Below are positions 1-6,063 of a stretch of 7,502 nucleotides of DNA, piece after piece. The notes below the pieces were generated by a model. It saw only the letters and a program-made list of their open reading frames with translations. It searched no databases and was not told the origin of the DNA. The position numbers and the translations under genes are program-made. The DNA comes from Promethearchaeota archaeon (GTDB lineage: Archaea > Asgardarchaeota > Lokiarchaeia > Sigynarchaeales > SOKP01): positions 1-7,502 of the forward strand of contig WJIN01000083.1 of assembly GCA_014730295.1 (NCBI GenBank), in the 5' to 3' direction. Numbering within the stretch: position 1 is the first letter of the stretch; each line of letters starts with the position of its first letter.

Positions 1-587
1 GTTGGACGATAACAGCAATTGATGATATAGTGTCTAAAAAATTAATTGGAGAAATTAAAAAATTTCCTGAAATAAATCAATATAAAATATTTGAAGCTAC
101 CTATCTAGATAATCATTTTAAAATACTATTATTTCCAGGAAAGTTTGCCTTTGAGATGAATGAAGTATGGGCTCCTAATTCATTATGGAATGTATCCCCC
201 GATAAAAAGCAGCTGAAAGTCAAACCTCAGATCATGACAGATTATGAATTCTACCACGGGAGAAAAAAATATGCAAGCAACATCACAGGAGCATATTATG
301 CCGCACGTAAATCTGTGTGTGAATATTTATATAGAATACGGAGACAAGCAAGAATATTAATATTTAGAGAAGTTTCCTCGGGTTATATTGTACCCTTAGG
401 TGTTTGGGTAATCCGAGAGACCGTTAAGAATGCGATGGATTTTAGTTCTCCAAAAATATTGGATAATTTCACAGACGCAATCAAAGAAATGGGAAAAGGA
501 TTTATTGTAGAGTTAAAAGATTGGAAGCATAGCAGTAAACTAATTAATTTTATAAGGAATCAGAGAACCTTAGATCAGTATATTTGA
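1..587 (+). CDS. nreA: DNA repair protein of the Nre family, C-terminal part (5' end outside window)
   Basis: This is the C-terminal 194 residues of an archaeal Nre-family protein, a group linked to DNA damage repair and to binding the sliding clamp PCNA. The frame is open to the left edge (first whole codon at base 3). It begins WTITAIDD, which I recognise as an internal Nre motif, so the GTG at 30 is a valine codon and not a start; no ribosome site precedes it. Further family-like signatures are NHFKILLFPG, YASNITGAYYAARKSV, EYLYRIRRQARILIFREV and the very typical PLGVWVIRE. The last eight residues, QRTLDQYI, resemble a PCNA-interacting (PIP) box, QxxLxxFF, with YI in place of the aromatic pair. 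NreA and NreB differ mainly at the N-terminal zinc-finger region, which is not visible, so the symbol is provisional. Family assignment is from recalled motifs and is fairly secure. Confidence 0.85.
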   Translation, partial: WTITAIDDIVSKKLIGEIKKFPEINQYKIFEATYLDNHFKILLFPGKFAFEMNEVWAPNSLWNVSPDKKQLKVKPQIMTDYEFYHGRKKYASNITGAYYAARKSVCEYLYRIRRQARILIFREVSSGYIVPLGVWVIRETVKNAMDFSSPKILDNFTDAIKEMGKGFIVELKDWKHSSKLINFIRNQRTLDQYI

Positions 588-757
588 GTCATTTCTCTTA
601 ATTTTATTATAACAATCATATCTGATATCGTTATATCAATTGATTTTAAACTGCTCTAATAATGAAATATTTCTGAATTTATGAGAAATTTTCTAATCAT
701 CATGAATAATCTTTTTAAGGTCAAAAAATGTAATTATATTTGTTTACCAAAATATCA

Positions 758-767
758 TCTATAAAAC
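758..767 (+). promoter_or_regulatory. Possible TATA-box promoter for the three-gene operon
   Basis: The sequence TCTATAAAAC resembles an archaeal TATA box and sits about 60 bases before the operon's first ATG. A-rich sequence lies just upstream, where a BRE would be expected. In such AT-rich DNA similar strings arise by chance, so this is weak. The rest of 588-824 shows no gene, RNA or repeat that I can support. Confidence 0.25.
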
Positions 768-810
768 TAATTAACTATCATAAAGCAGTAAAAAAATTAA
801 TAATGTAAAT

Positions 811-814
811 GAGG
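811..814 (+). promoter_or_regulatory. Ribosome binding site of the operon's first gene
   Basis: GAGG lies 10 bases before the ATG at 825 and matches the core anti-16S sequence. It supports that ATG as the start, and no upstream in-frame alternative is better placed. Confidence 0.55.
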
Positions 815-824
815 AAATAAAAAA

Positions 825-2063
825 ATGGAAAAAAATTCGTTAGAAATACAAGATACTAATATAGAATTAAAAGGTCTTCCCTCTTCGGAAGATGCTCCTT
901 TAGTATTCATGCCAAGATTCAAGCAACCTTTATCAGGTATAATTGCATTGGTTGTAGTATTAATTATAAGTATAATTACATGGTATTTACTTTTTGATCC
1001 TCGCCTTCATGATCCCCATTTAGTGCATTATGCATCCTTGATCGGAGGTTTTGGCTTAGTTGGTGTAGTTTATGCTATTTGGTTTGAAAATTGGCCATAT
1101 TATGAGCGATTTAAAAAACCTTGGATGATCGGTTTAGTCGGAACCCTTATCAATATTGCGATTGCTTTAATATTTACATTTATACTTCTACCTTTATTCA
1201 ACATGTTTTATGGACCTTCCGTAGAAAATCCAGATCCTTTTCTTTCTTGGTATATTGGGGCTTCAATATTTGGTTCATTAAGCGGTTCTACATTTTCTTT
1301 TGGTGTTCTTTTCGTAGCAGGTACTATGTACTGGCCATTTTTCAAATTTAAACAACCAAAAAGAGGTATTATTGTGTGGGTAATCGGAACTATTATCGGG
1401 ATCATTGTATGGTTTATACTTTTCTTCCCCGCAGGTAATCCAACAGCACCTACTGAGGCAGATGTGGTATATAGACAATATGCATATTCTTTAGGTTGGA
1501 CTCAATGGTTAATATTCTTTTCTCTCTTAACACAGTTAGTTTTTGAATATTGGCCTTGGAAATCATTGGCCATTAAGCAACCTTATATGGGTATATTATG
1601 TTTTTTCGTATGTACTATCATGGGGTTTATTGTATCTTTAGTCTTTCCATATCTAGTACAATACATAATAGATCCTATATTTTTACTAGCTGGTGGAGAT
1701 CCAAAAATAGATATAGATTTCGGTCTCACGCAGTTCAAAGGATGGTATGTAATGTCTATATCCTATGCAATCTTCCTAATACTCGCTATAGTAATGGTGT
1801 CCTTATTCTTTGATAACTGGCCAAAGCGATTTAGTCAAGGAAAAAATTTGATATTTAGGTTTTTGTTGGTTATCGGTCTTGGTACTGTATTATTTTTTGC
1901 ATATTACTTTCTAGCTCCGTATTTATTTGGAGACCCAATCGGAGGTGAACCAAATGAATATTGGAATATTAATCCAACTCCATTTCTACTCTGGTTTTTA
2001 TGGATTGAACTTCTATATTCATACGTATGGAAAAATTGGCCAATATATAAAGTCTATCGATGA
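825..2063 (+). CDS. Ten-helix membrane protein made of five two-helix repeats (NWP/KQP repeat protein), function unknown
   Basis: I do not recognise a named family for this 412-residue integral membrane protein. After a polar N-terminus of about 30 residues it consists of five modules of roughly 65-85 residues. Each module opens with a K-Q-P-like motif (KQP 33, KKP 97, KQP 176, KQP 251; degenerate SQGK at 337). It then has a helix, an acidic or proline-rich loop, a second helix, and an aromatic-Trp-Pro motif (NWP 89-91, YWP 169-171, YWP 242-244, NWP 331-333, NWP 404-406). The short loops between WP and KQP are basic and the long loops are acidic, so the positive-inside rule puts both termini in the cytoplasm. 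Approximate helices are 37-57, 68-87, 101-125, 139-167, 181-202, 222-241, 255-282, 306-329, 341-366 and 384-402. Its stop codon overlaps the start of the acyl-CoA synthetase gene (ATGA), so the two are probably co-translated. Transport or presentation of an acid, lipid or acyl product is inference only. Confidence 0.8.
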   Translation: MEKNSLEIQDTNIELKGLPSSEDAPLVFMPRFKQPLSGIIALVVVLIISIITWYLLFDPRLHDPHLVHYASLIGGFGLVGVVYAIWFENWPYYERFKKPWMIGLVGTLINIAIALIFTFILLPLFNMFYGPSVENPDPFLSWYIGASIFGSLSGSTFSFGVLFVAGTMYWPFFKFKQPKRGIIVWVIGTIIGIIVWFILFFPAGNPTAPTEADVVYRQYAYSLGWTQWLIFFSLLTQLVFEYWPWKSLAIKQPYMGILCFFVCTIMGFIVSLVFPYLVQYIIDPIFLLAGGDPKIDIDFGLTQFKGWYVMSISYAIFLILAIVMVSLFFDNWPKRFSQGKNLIFRFLLVIGLGTVLFFAYYFLAPYLFGDPIGGEPNEYWNINPTPFLLWFLWIELLYSYVWKNWPIYKVYR

Positions 2064-3637
2064 GTGATAAGAAGATGTATAAGGCAGGTAATTTTAAGTT
2101 TGATATGGAATTTGAATGGATCGGAAACTGGTCTGGGAGAAGAGCTTTATTAACCCCAGAGAGAGAAGCAGTCTACGATAACGTTGAAGATAAACGATAT
2201 ACTTTTAAAGATATTGAAACAAGAGCAAACCAATTAGCTCGTGTCTTATTAAATTTAGATATTAGAAAAGGAGATAGAGTTGCAACTTTCTCATCAAATA
2301 GAATGGAATTGATAGATTTGTTTTTTGCCACGAGTAAAATCGGAGCAATTTTAGTTCCTTTCAATATTCGATTAGCATCGCAAGAAATTGAGCAACTCAT
2401 GCATAAAATGAGTCCGAAAATATTATTTTATGAGAATTCACTCTATAGTCAAATTGAACACTTGGAAAATGAGTCAAAATTTAATAATAGGGTGGTACTA
2501 GATTCAAGAGACTTTAAAAATGATACAAATATCAAATCATTAACCAAAAAAGTTTCTTCTACTCAAGTTGAGAGACCTAAATTGAATTTTGAATATCCTC
2601 ATTTGATTTTATTCACCGGAGGTACGACAGGCTTACCAAAAGGAGCAATACTGCCTCATAGATTAGTATTTTGGAATTCTATCAATACTATCCTTACATG
2701 GGGTCTTAGACCAGATGATATTCAACCTTTATTATTCCCTTTATTTCATACAGGAGGTTGGAACGTCTTATTGATGCCATTTTTCCACTTGGGTGCAAAA
2801 TCCATATTAATGGGAGACTTCGATCCATTAGAAACTATGAGCATAATAGAAGAGGAAAAATGTACTATAGTAATTGGAGTTCCAACAATGTTTCATGTAA
2901 TGGCAAATCAAAATCAATTCAAGTCCGCAAAATTTAAATCCGTACGTGTTTTTATCTCCGGAGGAGCACCTTGTCCGGTTGCTATAATGGAAAATTATTG
3001 GAATAAAAATAAGCATTTTAAAATGGGGTATGGTTTAACCGAAGTTGGTCCAAACAATTTTTATCTTCCAGAAAAAGATATTAGGAATAAACCCACTTCT
3101 GTTGGTCTCCCTGTTTTACATTGTGATATGAAAATAATAAATGATAAAGGAGATAATGTATCCCAAGGAGAAGTAGGAGAATTATTGCTGAAAGGACCAC
3201 ATATCTTTTCGGGCTACTGGGATGAACCTCAAGAGACAAAAAATGCTATTGAAGAGAATGGTTATGTTCATACAGGTGACTTAGCTAAACAAGATGAAGA
3301 TGGATATTACTATATTGTAGGGCGTAAGAAAGAAATGTATATTAGTGGTGGTGAAAATGTATTTCCAGTAGAAATCGAAGAATTATTATATAAACATCCT
3401 GCAATTGATGAAGCTGCAGTTATCGGAGTTCCTGACGAGAAATGGGGTGAAGTTGGAAAAGCATTTATAACATTAAAAAAAGGAGAAAACATAAATCCTG
3501 ATCAAGTAAAAGAATATTTAATAGAACGTCTGGCTAAGTATAAAATTCCAAAATATTTTGAGATTAGGGATAGCTTACCAACAAGTGGAACTGGTAAAAT
3601 TTTGAAAAAAGACTTAGAAAAGGAGGAAGGTTTGTGA
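2060..3637 (+). CDS. Acyl-CoA synthetase (AMP-forming, adenylate-forming superfamily)
   Basis: This 525-residue protein has the usual length and motif order of AMP-forming acyl-CoA synthetases. These activate a carboxylic acid with ATP to an acyl-adenylate and then transfer it to CoA. Visible motifs are the phosphate loop TGGTTGLPKG (186-195; Gly-Gly where many members have Ser-Gly), PLFHTGGWN (227-235), YGLTE (324-328), TGD (405-407), the hinge region GRKKEMYISGGENV (421-434) and the C-terminal PTSGTGK, whose Lys513 is the expected adenylation lysine. All key positions look intact, so it should be active. The overall look is that of medium- or long-chain fatty acyl or aryl-acid ligases; the substrate cannot be decided by eye. 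The ATG overlaps the preceding stop codon (ATGA) and lacks its own ribosome site, suggesting translational coupling. The condensing-enzyme gene follows with another four-base overlap. Its product is a plausible substrate supply for that enzyme. Confidence 0.93.
   Translation: MSDKKMYKAGNFKFDMEFEWIGNWSGRRALLTPEREAVYDNVEDKRYTFKDIETRANQLARVLLNLDIRKGDRVATFSSNRMELIDLFFATSKIGAILVPFNIRLASQEIEQLMHKMSPKILFYENSLYSQIEHLENESKFNNRVVLDSRDFKNDTNIKSLTKKVSSTQVERPKLNFEYPHLILFTGGTTGLPKGAILPHRLVFWNSINTILTWGLRPDDIQPLLFPLFHTGGWNVLLMPFFHLGAKSILMGDFDPLETMSIIEEEKCTIVIGVPTMFHVMANQNQFKSAKFKSVRVFISGGAPCPVAIMENYWNKNKHFKMGYGLTEVGPNNFYLPEKDIRNKPTSVGLPVLHCDMKIINDKGDNVSQGEVGELLLKGPHIFSGYWDEPQETKNAIEENGYVHTGDLAKQDEDGYYYIVGRKKEMYISGGENVFPVEIEELLYKHPAIDEAAVIGVPDEKWGEVGKAFITLKKGENINPDQVKEYLIERLAKYKIPKYFEIRDSLPTSGTGKILKKDLEKEEGL
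3621..3626 (+). promoter_or_regulatory. Strong Shine-Dalgarno site for the condensing-enzyme gene
   Basis: AGGAGG lies 7 bases before the GTG at 3634, inside the last codons of the synthetase gene. It is the best ribosome site in the window. It decides the GTG start, which overlaps the synthetase stop as GTGA. Confidence 0.75.
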
Positions 3638-4662
3638 ATTCTCGTCCAATTGGATTGAAATCATGGGGAATTTACATTCCTGAGGAAAGACATACCAGTC
3701 AATTTATTTCAGAACAAACCGGAATTCCTATTGATGTACTTGAGGATAAATTTGGCTTAAAAAGTAAAACAGTACCGGGTCTTGATGATCATACTGTTGC
3801 GATGGGTGCTGAAGCAAGTTTTCAAGCACTGGAACGCGCAAATCTAAAGCCAGAAGAGTTAGACTTAATTATTTGGGCAGGAGAAGTATATTCTGAACGT
3901 CCAATGCAGATAAATGGTATCAAACTGCAAAAGTATCTTGGAAATCCGAAGAAATCCTGGGCTTTTGATGTAAACCAGCGATGTGGAACATTTTTAGTAG
4001 GTATATTGTTAGCGAAAGCTATGATTCAAATTTATCCAAGAATGAAGAATATCTTAGTCGCAAGCGGATATCGGAATTCTGATTTAATTGATTATAATAA
4101 TGTTCGCTCTCGATTTATGTATAGCCTAGCAGCTAGTGGTGTTGCGGCGATATTGGAAGCAGATTCAAAAACAAACGAAATATTAGATATTTCCGCGATA
4201 ACTGACGGAAGGTTTGCTGATGATGTATATATACCAGCTGGTGGTACTGTGGAGCCTATCTCTTGTGAAGCAATTGAAGATGGCAAAATTTATCTTGATG
4301 TTCCTGATCCTGAGGGATTGAAGGAAAGATTAGATAATTTCTCTATGAAATCCTTTGAGCGCGTAATTGATGATGCTTTAAGGCGTTCTGGGTATACTCG
4401 AGATGATATAGATTATCTTGCGTTACTTCATATGAAACGTAGCGCATTTGAATATGTTTGTAACGCAGTAGGAGTAGACCCATATAAACAGTCAACTTAT
4501 TTTGAACATATTGGACACAATGGTCAAAATGATGGTATTTTATCAATAGAATTTGGAACCAAAATGGGAAAAATCAAAAATGGGAATCTTGTCGTAATTG
4601 CGGCTGCTGGAATTGGCTGGGCATGGAATGCCGGAGTTATAAAATGGGGTTCTGAAGAATAA
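3634..4662 (+). CDS. Ketoacyl-ACP synthase III-like condensing enzyme (thiolase superfamily)
   Basis: This 342-residue protein matches FabH/KAS III enzymes in length and fold pattern. They load an acyl group on a cysteine and condense it with a second thioester. The expected Cys-His-Asn triad can be placed at C117 (DVNQRCGTF), H266 (LLHMKRS) and N296 (GHNGQND), and the end GIGWAWNAGVIKW corresponds to the C-terminal strand GFTWGSALVRF of E. coli FabH. The surroundings differ from classical FabH: Arg precedes the cysteine, HMKR replaces HQAN, and HNGQND replaces GNTSAA. Glu83 lies near where HMG-CoA synthases and OleA carry a catalytic Glu, so a related Claisen condensation is possible. Archaeal HMG-CoA synthase is less likely, because its usual thiolase and DUF35 partners are absent. 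The GTG start is fixed by a strong ribosome site and a four-base overlap with the synthetase gene. No acyl carrier protein gene is in the window, so the donor may be the CoA ester made next door (inference). Confidence 0.85.
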   Translation: MNSRPIGLKSWGIYIPEERHTSQFISEQTGIPIDVLEDKFGLKSKTVPGLDDHTVAMGAEASFQALERANLKPEELDLIIWAGEVYSERPMQINGIKLQKYLGNPKKSWAFDVNQRCGTFLVGILLAKAMIQIYPRMKNILVASGYRNSDLIDYNNVRSRFMYSLAASGVAAILEADSKTNEILDISAITDGRFADDVYIPAGGTVEPISCEAIEDGKIYLDVPDPEGLKERLDNFSMKSFERVIDDALRRSGYTRDDIDYLALLHMKRSAFEYVCNAVGVDPYKQSTYFEHIGHNGQNDGILSIEFGTKMGKIKNGNLVVIAAAGIGWAWNAGVIKWGSEE

Positions 4663-4681
4663 ATTAATTTTTTCTCTTTTT
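4663..4681 (+). terminator. T-tract terminator of the operon in the convergent gap
   Basis: Just after the TAA at 4660-4662 the plus strand carries a run of six T (4668-4673) and then five more (4677-4681). This is the kind of T-rich signal that ends archaeal transcripts. It overlaps the stop codon of the opposing hydrolase gene. No hairpin is evident. Confidence 0.4.
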
Positions 4682-5462
4682 ATCGACTATTTTTCCAGAA
4701 ATTCTCAACTAGTTTATTAAATACATCAGCATGGTCCAAAATAATTAAATGACCGCCATTAGGAATTATTTCTATCTTTGAATCCGCCAACCAGTCCTGA
4801 AGCATCTCACTTGCCCACATTGGAGTAGTAATATCTTTTTGTCCAACAAGTAAGAGTATAGGTATATTTAAATCCTTCAAATATTCACATATATTAAATC
4901 CTGCAGAAGCTGCGGTAGCTCGAAGACATTGCTCCTTAGTTAAGTGATCTGTGACCTGTTTAGCGACAAATCGTGCAGTTTCCTCATTATATGGGTTTAA
5001 TCCTCTTTTACTTATCCCCATCGCGAATCGATCTATGGGATATTTATCGACTCGCCCCAATACATCTGTTTCCGCTTCGAGACTTACAAAACAAAAACCG
5101 CTTGCACATACTATTTTTTTTACTTGATCAGGAAATTGTAGACCATACACTAAACTTATCATCGCACCTAAAGAATGACCAACTAGGAATAAATTTTCTG
5201 TCCATTTTAAAGATTTTAATAATAAGTACATATCCTTCACATAATCCTTAATAGTAAATCGCTCTTCAGGTTTCGTGCTCCTACCATGACCTCTTAAATC
5301 AAACCGTAGAACATGAAAATCCCTCTCAAAATAAGAAAGTTGCTTTTCCCAACAATCACTATTTAAAAATAATCCATGAATTAGCACCATTTTTGGTCCG
5401 GATGGATTTCCACTTATATTATATGCTAGCCTAAATCCATTTTCTAAATCTAAAAATTCCAT
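4680..5462 (-). CDS. Alpha/beta-fold hydrolase with Ser-Asp-His triad
   Basis: This complete 260-residue single-domain hydrolase shows the classic sequence landmarks of the fold. These are the oxyanion-hole HG (29-30, LIHGLF), the DLRGHGRS strand-loop (55-62), the nucleophile elbow GHSLG with Ser97, the acid Asp210 in VGQKDITTP, and the base His238 in NGGHLI. A helical lid probably spans about residues 125-190. Such enzymes cleave esters, thioesters or C-C bonds (MhpC- and MenH-like), or act as lipases; the substrate is not readable here. There is no signal peptide, so it should be cytoplasmic. It faces the operon tail to tail with 17 bases between stop codons, so it has its own promoter. A role in removing acyl groups made by the neighbouring synthetase is possible but rests only on position. 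Only a weak ribosome site (GTGA about 11 bases upstream) precedes the ATG. Confidence 0.9.
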   Translation of the reverse strand: MEFLDLENGFRLAYNISGNPSGPKMVLIHGLFLNSDCWEKQLSYFERDFHVLRFDLRGHGRSTKPEERFTIKDYVKDMYLLLKSLKWTENLFLVGHSLGAMISLVYGLQFPDQVKKIVCASGFCFVSLEAETDVLGRVDKYPIDRFAMGISKRGLNPYNEETARFVAKQVTDHLTKEQCLRATAASAGFNICEYLKDLNIPILLLVGQKDITTPMWASEMLQDWLADSKIEIIPNGGHLIILDHADVFNKLVENFWKNSR

Positions 5463-5527
5463 AATAGTATTTTCACGTTTTTTTAATATTATTAATAATA
5501 GCCCTTATCAGCTTTATCATTAAATAA

Positions 5528-5545
5528 TTTGCAGATTAGATTTAT
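5528..5545 (-). repeat. 18-bp upstream element, copy 1 (before the hydrolase gene)
   Basis: Read on the minus strand this is ATAAATCTAATCTGCAAA, ending 65 bases before the hydrolase ATG. It matches 17 of 18 bases of a plus-strand copy at 6025-6042 upstream of the surface-protein gene. Both copies point the same way relative to the gene they precede. It may be a shared regulator site, or chance in AT-rich DNA. Confidence 0.4.
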
Positions 5546-5553
5546 AAAACTTT

Positions 5554-5562
5554 CTTATAAAT
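5554..5562 (-). promoter_or_regulatory. Possible TATA box of the hydrolase gene
   Basis: On the minus strand this reads ATTTATAAG, about 90 bases before the hydrolase ATG. It would place a transcript start near the 18-bp element. The call rests on the string alone, in very AT-rich surroundings. Confidence 0.25.
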
Positions 5563-5612
5563 TTTAATACAAATAGATTGTTAATTGAAAAGTCGATTTT
5601 AAAATATAAATA

Positions 5613-5622
5613 TTTTTATAAT
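5613..5622 (+). promoter_or_regulatory. Possible TATA box of the small membrane protein gene
   Basis: TTTTTATAAT sits about 50 bases before the ATG at 5671, the right distance for a short leader. A second TATA-like string, AAATATAAATA, lies just upstream at 5602-5612, so the exact element is uncertain. Confidence 0.25.
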
Positions 5623-5658
5623 AAAAGATCCCAATTAATTATATACAATCCTTATAGA

Positions 5659-5662
5659 GAGG
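5659..5662 (+). promoter_or_regulatory. Ribosome binding site that fixes the start of the small membrane protein
   Basis: GAGG (within GAGAGG, 5657-5662) lies 8 bases before the ATG at 5671. It favours this start over a TTG 93 bases upstream in the same frame, which has no ribosome site and would add a non-conserved-looking polar leader. Confidence 0.55.
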
Positions 5663-5670
5663 ACTCATAT

Positions 5671-5892
5671 ATGAAAAAGTTAAACTACCAACTTATAATA
5701 GGTATGTTGTTTCTAGGAATAGATTCAATATTATGTTTTACTATGCTTTATTTAGGGCATTTAGGATTTTGGCAATTTATAGATGATCCGTTTGCAGTAT
5801 ATTTTTTCTCAGCTATTTCTGTGATATTTGGAATTGGTATGGGTTTCATTATATGGGCTTTGTTTTCAAGAAAGTTTCAAATATCAATCTAG
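5671..5892 (+). CDS. Small two-helix membrane protein, function unknown
   Basis: I do not recognise this 73-residue protein. It starts MKKLNYQ and has two hydrophobic helices, about residues 8-30 and 43-66. They are joined by a short loop with two aspartates (WQFIDDPF, 34-41), and the C-terminus is short and basic (SRKFQISI). The positive-inside rule puts both ends in the cytoplasm and the acidic loop outside. The ribosome site GAGG 8 bases upstream sets the start; the frame stays open further upstream, but that part looks non-coding and contains the promoter candidates. It stands alone between the divergently oriented hydrolase gene and the surface-protein gene. It could be a subunit or regulator of a larger membrane complex, or an orphan lineage-specific protein; nothing in the sequence decides this. 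No cysteine pair, metal site or enzymatic motif is visible. Confidence 0.65.
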   Translation: MKKLNYQLIIGMLFLGIDSILCFTMLYLGHLGFWQFIDDPFAVYFFSAISVIFGIGMGFIIWALFSRKFQISI

Positions 5893-5921
5893 CTTACTCT
5901 AACTATAAACTTGGACAAAAA

Positions 5922-5961
5922 GATTCTATGTTCAGAATATAATGTAAAAATCTTGTTTTTT
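5922..5961 (+). terminator. Possible terminator of the small membrane protein gene
   Basis: A small inverted repeat (ATTCT 5923-5927 and AGAAT 5934-5938) is followed by six T at 5956-5961. The T-run alone may suffice in archaea. The stem is only five AT-rich base pairs, so the hairpin part is doubtful. Confidence 0.25.
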
Positions 5962-5979
5962 CGGAATAATGAAATCTAA

Positions 5980-5997
5980 AGATAATGTTTTTATATC
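5980..5997 (+). promoter_or_regulatory. Archaeal promoter (BRE and TATA box) of the surface-protein gene
   Basis: The purine-rich stretch AGATAATG, a possible BRE, runs directly into TTTTTATATC, a good match to the archaeal TATA box. It lies about 70 bases before the ATG at 6064, predicting a transcript start near 6020 and a leader of about 40 bases. This is the clearest promoter candidate in the window. Confidence 0.45.
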
Positions 5998-6024
5998 ATA
6001 AAATTCAATATTTTTAATATTAAA

Positions 6025-6042
6025 ATAAATCTAATCTACAAA
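6025..6042 (+). repeat. 18-bp upstream element, copy 2 (before the surface-protein gene)
   Basis: ATAAATCTAATCTACAAA ends 21 bases before the ATG at 6064. It differs by one base from the minus-strand copy at 5528-5545. If the TATA box at 5988-5997 is correct, this copy lies within the mRNA leader, so it could act on DNA or on RNA. Confidence 0.4.
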
Positions 6043-6063
6043 CACAAATAAGGGTCATATTCA

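Noticed and set aside
30..32. GTG as a start codon for the first gene
   Set aside because: The frame is open to the window edge, the residues before it (WTITAIDD) belong to a recognised Nre motif, and no ribosome site precedes it. The gene is a 5'-truncated fragment.
588..824. A small RNA or short gene in the longest intergenic stretch
   Set aside because: No convincing frame with a ribosome site, no stable GC-rich stem, and no tRNA-like pattern. Only AT-rich DNA and a weak TATA candidate.
1121..1813. Several short open frames in other frames or on the opposite strand within the repeat membrane protein gene
   Set aside because: They lie wholly inside a well-supported gene, lack ribosome sites and have odd compositions. 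They are by-products of the real frame.
2173..4546. Minus-strand open frames inside the synthetase and condensing-enzyme genes, and a plus-strand one (4973-5251) inside the hydrolase gene
   Set aside because: All are antisense to genes with intact catalytic motifs and show no family resemblance of their own.
3634..4662. The condensing enzyme as archaeal HMG-CoA synthase
   Set aside because: The C-terminal pattern and the His and Asn motifs fit KAS III better, and the usual acetoacetyl-CoA thiolase and DUF35 neighbours are missing. Not fully excluded.
4680..5462. The hydrolase as an OleB or haloalkane dehalogenase
   Set aside because: Those use an aspartate nucleophile; this protein has serine in GHSLG with Asp210 and His238, a standard serine hydrolase triad.
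5578..5670. Upstream TTG start extending the small membrane protein by 31 residues
   Set aside because: It has no ribosome site, the added part overlaps TATA-like strings, and a GAGG lies at proper spacing before the ATG at 5671.
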